Shown here piece by piece: positions 7,983 to 15,259 of a stretch of DNA of 16,200 nucleotides. The DNA is from Gammaproteobacteria bacterium (GTDB taxonomy: Bacteria; Pseudomonadota; Gammaproteobacteria; UBA6429): positions 1-16,200 of the forward strand of contig DAOVYB010000016.1 in assembly GCA_030635835.1 (NCBI GenBank), read 5' to 3'. Each line of letters begins with the position of its first letter. Positions within the stretch are counted from its first letter, which is position 1. Position numbers and translations under genes: made by a program. The notes under the pieces were generated by a model. It was given only the letters and a program-made list of their open reading frames with translations. It had not been told where the DNA came from and made no database searches.

Positions 7983-9328
7983 CAGTTATGTTCCCGATTA
8001 AATTTTGTATATTCACCTTCAAGCCAGATCTTGTTATGAATGGTTTTATCAATTTTAGTTTTGTCAGACGCTTTAATTTTTATTGCATCTTTTTTAATTT
8101 TTTCAAGACTGCTATCCATACCTTTATGACCTTTTATAACAAAAGAAGGATCGCCATGTGCAGAACCTTTGTAAGCCGCTAAATTATCAAAATACCACAT
8201 TTCAAAATAATCGCGTTCAATGGGGGAGACATTATAAAAAGCAGCAGCCTGGCCTTCAAAAAATCCAATGCGTTCACGCTGAATAAAACTATGTGCGGTA
8301 TCACCAGGATAAGGTGGTCTATTTTTTATAGAAGGATATAGTTTATCGCTGGCTCGCAAATCTTTAAGAACATCTTCTGCCTGATACAATTTATTCCATG
8401 CCTGTTTGCGTTCTTTATCCATAGATTTAAATTGTTGTGCTGCCCAGTCCTTGTCATGACAGTCACTGCATAGCTCTATCCATTGTTTGCGTTTAATTTG
8501 GTTCGCAGAACTTAACGGGTTAATTTCCTTAATGCCAAACTTCCAGATCGATTTATTTGCCACCTGGTGTTTGCCTTTATTCATGTGGCAGTAAGCGCAA
8601 GTAGGCGCAGAGTAATTGCCTTTTGTGAGTGACTTTGACCAGTCCCAGTTTTCACCATCTTTAAGATACAGTTTGCCATGTGCCGAGTTGAAATAGGTTT
8701 CATCATCAGGATGAGGGGGACCACTATGACAGGTGATACAAGCTTCCGGACGGCGAGCTTCGGCAGCACTAAATTTATGTCGGCTATGACAAGAATCACA
8801 TTTAGTTGCAACAGAATGACACTGTAGGCAGGCGCTTACTTCAGCTTTGGGTTTATCTACGAAGTGTTTTGCATCAAGAGCACGTTCCATTGCCATAGCA
8901 TGACTGGGAAAACCATAACGTTTTTCATCTTCAAATTGAGTATGTTGTTTACTGTGACAACTACTACATATTTTAGGAGTAGGCATATGTAAGTCTTCAT
9001 GATTATTACCATGACAATCATTACAGTAAACTTTTTTATCTGCTTTAGAGTGACGTGAAGCCTGCCAGTCTTTTACGATGCCGGGGGTAACTCCCCGGTG
9101 ACAGCTAATACATTCCTCTCCTTTAAAAGTTCCAATAATTGATTTTGGGGATTGATAAAAATCATCAGGGTTCCAATAAGCAAATATCGCATCAGGTAAC
9201 CAGTCATGAGAATATAAACCTGCACCATCACCACTTTTGCTCCAGTCGACATAATAAAATCCCACTGGAATCAGAATGATCGAAATCATAATCGGTATCC
9301 AGATATATTTAACACGCTTTGCTTTCAT
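7982..9328 (-). CDS. Membrane-anchored octaheme cytochrome c, HAO family
   Basis: This is a 448-residue protein with eight CXXCH motifs at C73, C102, C121, C167, C177, C197, C244 and C287. A hydrophobic N-terminal helix at 8-26 has no clear cleavage site and is probably a membrane anchor. The block KCDSCHSRHKFSAAEARRPEACITCHSG (176-203) and SAPTCAYCHM (240-249) are close matches to hydroxylamine oxidoreductase, so the family is secure. In HAO the fourth heme is the P460 catalytic heme, cross-linked by a tyrosine from a neighbouring subunit. Here the matching C-terminal region (AHGDPSFVIKGHKGM, 390-404) has no Tyr. HAO relatives without this Tyr are known to work as nitrite or hydroxylamine reductases, so a reductive role is the best guess. 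The substrate is not shown by the sequence, and sulfur compounds remain possible. The start is two bases after the diheme stop, with AGG nine bases upstream. Confidence 0.92.
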   Translation of the reverse strand: MKAKRVKYIWIPIMISIILIPVGFYYVDWSKSGDGAGLYSHDWLPDAIFAYWNPDDFYQSPKSIIGTFKGEECISCHRGVTPGIVKDWQASRHSKADKKVYCNDCHGNNHEDLHMPTPKICSSCHSKQHTQFEDEKRYGFPSHAMAMERALDAKHFVDKPKAEVSACLQCHSVATKCDSCHSRHKFSAAEARRPEACITCHSGPPHPDDETYFNSAHGKLYLKDGENWDWSKSLTKGNYSAPTCAYCHMNKGKHQVANKSIWKFGIKEINPLSSANQIKRKQWIELCSDCHDKDWAAQQFKSMDKERKQAWNKLYQAEDVLKDLRASDKLYPSIKNRPPYPGDTAHSFIQRERIGFFEGQAAAFYNVSPIERDYFEMWYFDNLAAYKGSAHGDPSFVIKGHKGMDSSLEKIKKDAIKIKASDKTKIDKTIHNKIWLEGEYTKFNREHN

Positions 9329-9330
9329 TC

Positions 9331-10095
9331 TTATGCCTGCATTTTTCGATTATTAGTTTTACCTGAATTCATTTTCCATCTCACCAGCCCAATAATTACC
9401 AGTAACAAAAATGGACCGAGAGCCAGCCAGCTTTCAAAATAAATCAAAGGTTTTTTATTGAGTGCTGCCTCATTAAATAAGTTAGTTGTTTTTAATGGGC
9501 GTGAATCAGGAGAAGGAGTTGATTGGAGATACTGCTGAATTTGCAGCATCACCTCAAATGATGGTGGTGCATATTTCATTACCATCATATTTCGTTGCAT
9601 TCGTTTTAATAATACAGGCCAGTTATCATTATTATATTGTTGGGGATCGGGTAATGCATGACATGCACTACAATGATTTTCAAAAGCAGTAGCACCCAAT
9701 CCTCCCGTTTTTTGTTCTAAAGGTTTTAATGCATAGCGGGTCAAATATTGTTGAAGTAGTTCACTTTCTTCATGGTTTGGTTTTTTAATATTACCCATTA
9801 AACCACCAAAACGATTGGCAACATCCATCAAAGTCAACATACGTTGCAAAACCAATGGCCATTCTTCTGCGGTATGTCGTCCAGGTCCTGGTAACTCATG
9901 ACATTGAGTACAATATGTTTGCATTAGCTGAGCTGGCTGACTGCCTATATCAGGAATATGTTCGGTCGGTAGTCCCGGGGGCATAACTTCCGGGTACAAT
10001 GCGCACATATCCAGTCCACCAACACTATGACTGGCTGAAGCCAGAGGGCTTATAAATAAAATCACTAATAATAGCTGTAATTTTTTTATTAGCAT
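9331..10095 (-). CDS. Membrane-anchored diheme cytochrome c with duplicated domain
   Basis: This 254-residue protein starts with a signal peptide (hydrophobic 7-19, cleavage probably after ASA near 20-22) and has two heme sites, C62 (YCTQCHELPGPG) and C142 (HCSACHALPDP). It ends with a C-terminal helix at 222-239 followed by a basic tail. This predicts a periplasmic globular part tethered to the inner membrane. The two heme regions are an internal duplication: each has C..CH, L-P, then W-P-x-x-L-x-R-M and a following helix with methionines that could be distal ligands. It overlaps the end of the fusion gene by seven bases (ATGCTAA) and is followed after two bases by the octaheme gene. Its likely job is to carry electrons between the membrane ferredoxin protein and the multiheme cytochromes (inferred from position and anchoring). 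I do not recognise a named family. Confidence 0.88.
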   Translation of the reverse strand: MLIKKLQLLLVILFISPLASASHSVGGLDMCALYPEVMPPGLPTEHIPDIGSQPAQLMQTYCTQCHELPGPGRHTAEEWPLVLQRMLTLMDVANRFGGLMGNIKKPNHEESELLQQYLTRYALKPLEQKTGGLGATAFENHCSACHALPDPQQYNNDNWPVLLKRMQRNMMVMKYAPPSFEVMLQIQQYLQSTPSPDSRPLKTTNLFNEAALNKKPLIYFESWLALGPFLLLVIIGLVRWKMNSGKTNNRKMQA

Positions 10096-12479
10096 GATTT
10101 TTTCTGTGTAGAAAATACTGGTTCATTTCGCTGTATTATTGTCTTTTTAACACGCTGCAAAACTTGCTGCTTAAGTTGAAAGTTTTTCAACATTCCATCT
10201 GCAGCTCTTCGGCCGGCAGCAATAGCCGTCACCACCAGATCTGGTCCGTTAGTATTATCACCACCTGCATAGATTTTTTCATTGCTGGTCTGGCCCTGTT
10301 TATTAATTACAATGGCTCCCTGCTCATTAGTTTGTATATTCAGTTGGCTCATCCAGCTTTCTGTTTTATTAATTTGACCTACGGCAAAAATAACTGAATC
10401 ACAATCTATACAGGTATCAACATTATGGTTTTTAAAACAGATGCTGGTCACGGTTTTATCTCCCTGTATTTCTACAACTTCATGATCAAATACAAAATGC
10501 ACACCTTCATCTAATGCAGCTTGTTTTTCTTTAGCTGAAGCGCCCATTTTTTCATCTGCACTCCGATAAACAACCGTTACTTTTGCTGCACCCTGACGTA
10601 TCGCAGAGCGGGCACAATCCATCGCACTGTCTCCACCACCTAAAACAATAACCCGTTTACCATTCATCGCAGTATGATTCTGTTGCAGGTTTACCCTGGA
10701 CAGATATGAAATAGCATCAGTTACACCTATGAGTTGCTGACCGGGTAATTTTAAATCTCGTGAGTTTTGTGCACCTGTACCTATAAAAATAGCATCATTA
10801 TTTTCAACAAGTTGCTGTAAAAATTTTGTCTCTACATTTTTAGACAGTTCAAATATCACACCTTGTTGTTGTAATAATTCAAAACGTTTTTGCAACATGC
10901 TTTTATCTAATTTAAAAGATGGAACACCGGATGCAAGTAAACCGCCAATCACTTTTTCCCGTTCAAAAACGGTTACCTTGCACCCCGCTTTACTGAGTTC
11001 ATCAGCACAGGCCAAACCAGCGGGGCCAGCACCTATAATGGCAATCTGCTTTTTAATAGAAGTTTTTGTTCTCTGTGCTTGCGCGTTATTTGCTAATGCG
11101 GTATTTGTGAGATAACGCTCAATTACACCAATGGTGACGGCACCATCCGGCTCTTTTGCTTTGGTACATGCACCTTCGCAAAGTCGATGTTGCGGACAAA
11201 GTGTTCCACAAATTTCGGGCATGTTGCTGGTACTTTGTGCAATGATCGCGGCCTGCTGTATATTGCCCACAGCTACCTGTTCCAGCCATTCAGGAATACG
11301 GTTATTTAATGGGCAGGCATTAATACAGCCGGGAGCACCACAATCAAGACAGCGATTGGCCTGACGTTGAATTTCTTTAATGTCTGCACTGCAAACAATT
11401 TCATCCCAGTCATTTTTGCGTTCCGTGGCTTCTCGATTACTGGTATCTTTGCGATTAATAACAGGGTGACTTTCTTTCTTTAGCAGATAACTGGCATCTT
11501 GTTTAAGTGCAGGTTTTATCCAGTTTCTAAAGTCTTTAATTTCCAGAGCATCAGTCGGGCAGGATACAACACAACGGGCACAGCCCATGCAATCTTCTAA
11601 TGCAGTTATACGACCACTTTGCTGTCCCTGATGCCAGACAGGGATACCCATATCACAGACCTGTTCACATCTTTGGCAATCATTGCACTTCTCTTTATGC
11701 ATTTCGATGCCATAAAAACCTGCGTGGTTTAGCAAACCGAAGGTAGCGCCATAGGGACAAAGGTAACGACAGTAAAAACGGTTGCCAACTAATGGTGCAA
11801 GATAAAAACTACCAAAATAGGTCAGTGCAACCAGTAGATAAAAGCCACCAACAAAACTGACTGTCCATGAATTAGGCGGAAACTGTGTTACCACCATGAT
11901 GCCAACGTAATAGCTAAAGAAAATCCATTTTGAGTGACGTAATACCCAGCTTAAATCAGAGCGCAGGGTACGATCTCTAAAAGCAAAGCCTACCGTTTCA
12001 CGAATACCGACACAGGGACAATTAAAACCGCAAATAATGCGACGACCAAATAAAAATACGGCAGCGAGAATAACAAAAAAAGTAATGGTGCCGGGTACAT
12101 GTAAGGACGGAAATACAGGCTGAGCCCAGAGAAAACCGACATAGGGCTCATAAAAAGGATAAAGCCAGGGAATAAACCACCAGAAGCCGGTGACCATTAA
12201 TACCAGGATAATTAATCGTTTGCGGGTGTAACTATTTTTTTCGGCAAGTATTCGCCAGAGTCCAAAGCTCAGAATAATACCGTATTCCGTATAGCGATTA
12301 AGCCAGATTGGATTTTCAAACCACATCAACCATGTTTCATTAAGCCAGCCGCCGAACGCTAAAGTAAAGGCGGCCATGCTTAATACTTGAACCCAAAGGC
12401 TGTAACGTGCAGGCATTAAATCCTGTTGAGTACTTTTCAGTACGCGTGGCTGGTGCTTAATGGTGCATTCATAGGGCAT
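10089..12479 (-). CDS. Membrane polyferredoxin (NapH/NosR-like) fused to GltD-like NAD(P)H flavoprotein
   Basis: This 796-residue two-part redox protein is the first gene of the operon. Part one (about 1-320) has about five or six membrane helices (near 28-46, 62-78, 88-106, 130-146, 185-200, 208-226). It carries the polyferredoxin membrane motifs CGFNCPC (150-156) and CRYLCP (237-242), then two ferredoxin sites: C265/C268/C271/C275 and C297/C300/C303/C307. Part two (about 360-765) is a complete GltD/NfnB-type module. It has N-terminal [4Fe-4S] cysteines at 377, 380, 385, 389 and at 424, 428, 434, 438, an FAD site IIGAGPAGLA (481-490), an NAD(P)H site VLGGGDSAMDC (612-622) and the C-terminal FAD motif YAGGDN (737-742). 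I infer a route from NAD(P)H through FAD and FeS clusters to the membrane, or the reverse. ATG at 12479 has a weak ribosome-binding site; M22, with AGGA four bases upstream, is an alternative start. Confidence 0.93.
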   Translation of the reverse strand: MPYECTIKHQPRVLKSTQQDLMPARYSLWVQVLSMAAFTLAFGGWLNETWLMWFENPIWLNRYTEYGIILSFGLWRILAEKNSYTRKRLIILVLMVTGFWWFIPWLYPFYEPYVGFLWAQPVFPSLHVPGTITFFVILAAVFLFGRRIICGFNCPCVGIRETVGFAFRDRTLRSDLSWVLRHSKWIFFSYYVGIMVVTQFPPNSWTVSFVGGFYLLVALTYFGSFYLAPLVGNRFYCRYLCPYGATFGLLNHAGFYGIEMHKEKCNDCQRCEQVCDMGIPVWHQGQQSGRITALEDCMGCARCVVSCPTDALEIKDFRNWIKPALKQDASYLLKKESHPVINRKDTSNREATERKNDWDEIVCSADIKEIQRQANRCLDCGAPGCINACPLNNRIPEWLEQVAVGNIQQAAIIAQSTSNMPEICGTLCPQHRLCEGACTKAKEPDGAVTIGVIERYLTNTALANNAQAQRTKTSIKKQIAIIGAGPAGLACADELSKAGCKVTVFEREKVIGGLLASGVPSFKLDKSMLQKRFELLQQQGVIFELSKNVETKFLQQLVENNDAIFIGTGAQNSRDLKLPGQQLIGVTDAISYLSRVNLQQNHTAMNGKRVIVLGGGDSAMDCARSAIRQGAAKVTVVYRSADEKMGASAKEKQAALDEGVHFVFDHEVVEIQGDKTVTSICFKNHNVDTCIDCDSVIFAVGQINKTESWMSQLNIQTNEQGAIVINKQGQTSNEKIYAGGDNTNGPDLVVTAIAAGRRAADGMLKNFQLKQQVLQRVKKTIIQRNEPVFSTQKKSC

Positions 12480-12548
12480 ATTATTTATCTTTATAGGGTT
12501 CTTTAGTTACTCTCTTAACACTCAAAAAACTATTCAATTGATTACTTG

Positions 12549-12577
12549 AGTATCAGCCGAAATACCCTTAGTGTCAA
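12549..12577 (-). promoter_or_regulatory. Candidate sigma-70 promoter of the redox operon
   Basis: On the minus strand a perfect -35 box TTGACA (12572-12577) is followed after exactly 17 bp by GATACT (12549-12554, 4 of 6 consensus bases). Transcription would start near 12542 and give a leader of about 60 nt before the fusion gene. No other strong promoter is seen inside the operon, whose genes overlap or abut, so a single transcript of about 5.4 kb is expected. Confidence 0.5.
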
Positions 12578-12634
12578 CAGTGATATGGAGACTATTGGTT
12601 TATAATTAGTACTATTATTAGAAAAAAACGATGA

Positions 12635-12802
12635 ATGGCTATGTGGGTGCAATTAGAGCTGGATATCCCGGGTAACCTAAGCTGGCATGAAAAACTTAAG
12701 ATTTGTCTTTATCTGCTGCGTAGAGCAAGAGCATTAGGCTATGAGATGAAGCAACTTTTAGTAGCCCGAATGAAATGTAATGTAATCCGGGAAGTAAAGT
12801 AG
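12635..12802 (+). CDS. Possible small protein, 55 residues
   Basis: This open frame is too short for routine calling. The product starts MAMWVQLELDIPGN, then has a helical, basic stretch rich in Leu/Arg/Lys (about 18-55) and ends REVK. I recognise no family. In favour: a perfect -10 box TATAAT 28 bases before the ATG; ordinary amino-acid composition; and its position directly before a foldback element that at its two other sites follows the 3' end of a plus-strand gene. Against: no Shine-Dalgarno sequence is visible and no good -35 box. A second ATG at 12641 would shorten it by two residues. It could instead be a spurious frame. Confidence 0.4.
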   Translation: MAMWVQLELDIPGNLSWHEKLKICLYLLRRARALGYEMKQLLVARMKCNVIREVK

Positions 12803-12850
12803 CGGTTCCCTGGATTTCTTTTCACTGCACCTAGGCTACAAATATAAAAT

Positions 12851-12994
12851 CACAGTGAACACCAAGTGCTGTACGGAGAAGAATATTAGATATATCTTCC
12901 TCTCCGGTGTTTTCCCCGCACTTAATCAACTTTATTGAAGTTTGTCAGTATGACTTTACGGTATGATCTGTTACCCGTGGTGGTATCTTTTTCT
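12851..12994 (+). repeat. Foldback intergenic element, copy 3 (decayed)
   Basis: This region is clearly related to copy 2. It has two 9-bp CAC units (12851-12859, 12860-12868), a partly paired arm (GGAGAAGAATAT against 12890-12904), CCCCGCACTTAAT (12913-12925), hairpin 1 at 12927-12941 (6-bp stem with one G:T pair, loop ATT) and the block TGTCAGTATGAC (12942-12953). The right end resembles copy 2 (GTTACCCGTGGT against GTTCCCCCGTGGT). Hairpin 2 has lost its right arm: this stretch is about 14 bases shorter than in copy 2, so the copy looks damaged. It lies behind hemH, in the same orientation as the other two copies. Confidence 0.65.
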
Positions 12995-13051
12995 TCCAGG
13001 GAATTCTATAACCGAGATTGGCTTCTCAATTTCCAGTTACACCTTTGTGAT

Positions 13052-14095
13052 TTAATTTTTGTCTATCTCCAGCCAGTCAGATGCGTGTTGTTTTATGAGT
13101 TGCTTCATCATATCAATATGGCCTGCATCATCATTAAGCGCTGGAATATATTCAAATTTTTCTCCACCAGCATTTAAAAAATAATCACGGTTCTCTACCT
13201 GAATCTCTTCCAAAGTTTCAAGACAATCCGCTGCAAAACCGGGGCAACAGACCTGAACACTTTTAACGCCTTCTTCAGCCCAGTTGATTAATGTTTTATC
13301 TGCATAAGGTTTTAGCCATTCTTCACGACCAAAGCGAGATTGAAAAGCAAGTATCCATTGGTTTTCATTTAGGCCTAATTTTTCAGCAACAAGTCGTGCT
13401 GTTTTATGGCACTCACAAAAATAGGGGTCACCTTTATCAAGGTAACGCTGTGGTAAACCATGGAAAGAAAATAATAATTTTTCAGCAACGCCATTTTGTT
13501 TCTGAAAAGAAGTAATGCTATTCACTAATGCCTGGATATAAGATTCATGTTCATGGTAATGCTGCACCATACGAAACTCAGGCAGCCAGCGCCATGTTTT
13601 TAATTCATCCGCAATAGCATCAAAAGTTGAAGCTGTGGTAGTTGCCGAATACTGTGGATAAAGTGGTAAGACTAAAATGCGTTGAGCCCCCGCTTTTTTT
13701 AAATTGCGTAAAGCATTTTTAATTGAAGGATTGCCATAGCGCATCGCGAGTTCCACTTTTACTTTGCCTTTAAAGTGTGGTGCGATGGCTTCTTGTAACA
13801 GTGCTTGCTGTTTTTGACTAATGCTTAATAAAGGTGAACCTTGATCAGTCCATATATTTTTGTAATTTTTTGCGACTGCTTTAGGACGAATACGTAAAAT
13901 AATGCCGTGAAGAATAAACCACCAAAGTAAGCGGGGTGTTTCAACAATACGTGGATCACTGAGAAATTCGGCCAGATAACGACGTACTGAAGAGGGAGTC
14001 GCATCGTCCGGTGTACCCAGGTTTGTAATTAATATTCCAGTGCATGAAGTATCTTCATCATGGCTAAAATGTTCTGTACCAAGATATTGAGTCAT
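13052..14095 (-). CDS. hemH: Ferrochelatase
   Basis: HemH inserts ferrous iron into protoporphyrin IX, the last step of protoheme synthesis, in the cytoplasm or at the inner membrane face. The 347-residue product carries the family blocks ITNLGTPD (23-30), YLAEFLSDPRIVETPRLLWW (40-59), GSPLL (86-90), the catalytic FSFHGLP (209-215; H212), YFCECHKTAR (225-234), FQSRFG (251-256) and CPGFAADCLETLEEI (284-298), with the acidic residues opposite the active-site His. The length is slightly above the roughly 320 of E. coli because of a longer N terminus before ILITNLG. The start at 14095 lacks a clear Shine-Dalgarno sequence, so the true start could be different. It is divergent from the 2-hydroxyacid dehydrogenase. 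The heme-rich operon next door would draw on its product, but the two are separate transcription units. Confidence 0.95.
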   Translation of the reverse strand: MTQYLGTEHFSHDEDTSCTGILITNLGTPDDATPSSVRRYLAEFLSDPRIVETPRLLWWFILHGIILRIRPKAVAKNYKNIWTDQGSPLLSISQKQQALLQEAIAPHFKGKVKVELAMRYGNPSIKNALRNLKKAGAQRILVLPLYPQYSATTTASTFDAIADELKTWRWLPEFRMVQHYHEHESYIQALVNSITSFQKQNGVAEKLLFSFHGLPQRYLDKGDPYFCECHKTARLVAEKLGLNENQWILAFQSRFGREEWLKPYADKTLINWAEEGVKSVQVCCPGFAADCLETLEEIQVENRDYFLNAGGEKFEYIPALNDDAGHIDMMKQLIKQHASDWLEIDKN

Positions 14096-14124
14096 ATTAC
14101 TATTAGTTTTTAATTATTGTGAAG

Positions 14125-14152
14125 TTGTCATTATTACCGAGTTTGCTATAAA
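14125..14152 (+). promoter_or_regulatory. Candidate sigma-70 promoter for the 2-hydroxyacid dehydrogenase
   Basis: TTGTCA (14125-14130, 5 of 6) and TATAAA (14147-14152, 5 of 6) are separated by 16 bp. The start of transcription would be near 14159, about 42 nt before the ATG at 14201. It lies in the 105-bp divergent gap with hemH. Confidence 0.5.
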
Positions 14153-14189
14153 GCAAAAGATGTTATTAAACGAATTAAATTAAACTTTC

Positions 14190-14195
14190 AGGTGG
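14190..14195 (+). promoter_or_regulatory. Ribosome-binding site that fixes the dehydrogenase start
   Basis: AGGTGG lies five bases before the ATG at 14201. The in-frame GTG at 14192 falls inside this site and so is unlikely to be the start. Confidence 0.65.
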
Positions 14196-14200
14196 AACCC

Positions 14201-15154
14201 ATGCAAGCAGTCTTTTTGGATAAAAACTCACTCGATCAGGATGATCTGGATTTTAGCTCATTGATCGCAACAGCTGAAAACTGGACATTTTATGACTCAA
14301 CCACAAAGGAGGAAAGGAGTGAACGGATACAGAATGCTGAAATTATCGTCAGTAATAAAGTCGTTCTGGATAAAGAAGTATTAGAACAGGCACAAAAATT
14401 AAAACTCATTTGTGTGGCGGCGACCGGGACAAATAATGTTGATCTTGAATACGCAAAATCAAGAGGTATTCGAGTATGTAATGTCCGCGCTTATGGCACC
14501 AACTCAGTTGCACAACATGTTTTTAGCTTATTGTTAATGTTAATGCGTAATATTCCGCAATACCAGGCTGCGGTAAAACGTGGGGACTGGCATAAAAGTG
14601 ATATTTTTTGTTTGCTTGATTATCCTATTGAAGATTTAACCGGGAAAACACTGGGAATTGTGGGGTATGGCGAGCTTGGTCAGGGTGTTGGCAAAATAGC
14701 TGAGGCATTTGGAATGAAGGTGGTGGTTGCAAGTCACCCTAATAAAGTGGCTGATAACAATACTGTTCCGTTTGAACAATTATTATCTGAAGTTGATGTT
14801 TTAACTTTGCATTGTCCATTAACGAAACAGACTGCAAATCTAATTGGTGAAGCTGAGTTTAAAAAAATGAAGTCTTCTGCTTATCTCATAAATATGGCGC
14901 GTGGCGGTATTGTTGATGAGCTGGCATTGAAAGAGGCTCTATTAAATAATCAATTAGCCGGTGCAGCAATTGATGTGCTTGCTGAAGAACCACCACAAGA
15001 ATCATCCCCTTTATTGCAGTTAGATTTACCTAACCTTATTATTACTCCGCATATTGCATGGGCCAGTCGAACGGCAAGACAAACTTTATTGAATCAGGTT
15101 GCCGATAATATTGAACATTTTTATTCAGGCCAGGCTCAAAATATTGTTATTTAA
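14201..15154 (+). CDS. D-isomer-specific 2-hydroxyacid dehydrogenase, glycerate dehydrogenase-like
   Basis: This is a 317-residue NAD(P)-dependent oxidoreductase that interconverts a 2-keto acid and a D-2-hydroxy acid. The closest resemblance is to hydroxypyruvate reductase/glycerate dehydrogenase (HprA-type), but the substrate cannot be fixed from sequence. Visible features are the N-terminal catalytic subdomain with VAATGTNNVDLEYAKSRGI (72-90), the nucleotide-binding loop GYGELG (155-160) and the catalytic triad R234 (MARGG), E263 (AEEPP) and H284 (TPHIAW). At the end of the second Rossmann strand (VVVASHP) there is no Asp, which is usual for NAD, so cofactor preference is open. The start was moved from the GTG at 14192 to the ATG at 14201 because AGGTGG lies upstream of the latter. 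Confidence 0.92.
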   Translation: MQAVFLDKNSLDQDDLDFSSLIATAENWTFYDSTTKEERSERIQNAEIIVSNKVVLDKEVLEQAQKLKLICVAATGTNNVDLEYAKSRGIRVCNVRAYGTNSVAQHVFSLLLMLMRNIPQYQAAVKRGDWHKSDIFCLLDYPIEDLTGKTLGIVGYGELGQGVGKIAEAFGMKVVVASHPNKVADNNTVPFEQLLSEVDVLTLHCPLTKQTANLIGEAEFKKMKSSAYLINMARGGIVDELALKEALLNNQLAGAAIDVLAEEPPQESSPLLQLDLPNLIITPHIAWASRTARQTLLNQVADNIEHFYSGQAQNIVI

Positions 15155-15168
15155 ATTTTCTCTTTCAC

Positions 15169-15188
15169 TCTGTGAAGAGGCTCACAGA
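15169..15188 (+). terminator. Weak hairpin after the dehydrogenase gene
   Basis: A 7-bp perfect stem TCTGTGA/TCACAGA encloses a 6-nt loop, 15 bases after the stop codon. No T-run follows, so it is at best a weak or Rho-assisted terminator and may only stabilise the 3' end. Confidence 0.3.
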
Positions 15189-15249
15189 ACAAATTCTCGT
15201 ATTCAGGTCTTATATGCGTGCTTTATTCACGAGTAACCAGACTAGTCAT

Positions 15250-15254
15250 GGAGG
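15250..15254 (+). promoter_or_regulatory. Ribosome-binding site that fixes the DUF2914 gene start
   Basis: GGAGG lies five bases before the ATG at 15260. An upstream in-frame GTG at 15218 has no such site, and starting there would spoil the signal peptide. Confidence 0.75.
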
Positions 15255-15259
15255 AATGT

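Larger units (their letters stand above)
12480..13051. other. Intergenic region upstream of the redox operon and behind hemH
   Basis: These 572 bp hold, in order, the 5' region of the redox operon with a candidate promoter (12549-12577, minus strand), a perfect TATAAT at 12601-12606 on the plus strand, a possible small gene (12635-12802) and the third, decayed foldback element (12851-12994). An 8-bp inverted pair, TTCCCTGG at 12806-12813 and CCAGGGAA at 12995-13002, brackets that element. No clear FNR, NarL or other named operator was found. Confidence 0.6.

Noticed and set aside
8581..8811. 76-residue frame on the same strand as the octaheme gene but in another frame
   Set aside because: It lies inside the octaheme coding sequence, whose frame contains the heme motifs.
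10897..11364. Two plus-strand frames antisense to the fusion gene
   Set aside because: They are antisense to the FAD and FeS region of the fusion; their Cys/Ser/Pro-rich composition is typical of shadow frames.
12530..12560. FNR/CRP-like site (TTGAT and ATCA half sites) upstream of the redox operon
   Set aside because: The half sites are nine bases apart instead of four, so this does not fit the known operator geometry.
13052..14095. hemH as a dedicated part of the multiheme operon
   Set aside because: It is a separate unit about 570 bp upstream of the operon's first gene, with its own divergent promoter region; hemH is a housekeeping gene.
14192..14200. GTG start three codons before the dehydrogenase ATG
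   Set aside because: The GTG is part of the AGGTGG ribosome-binding site for the ATG at 14201.
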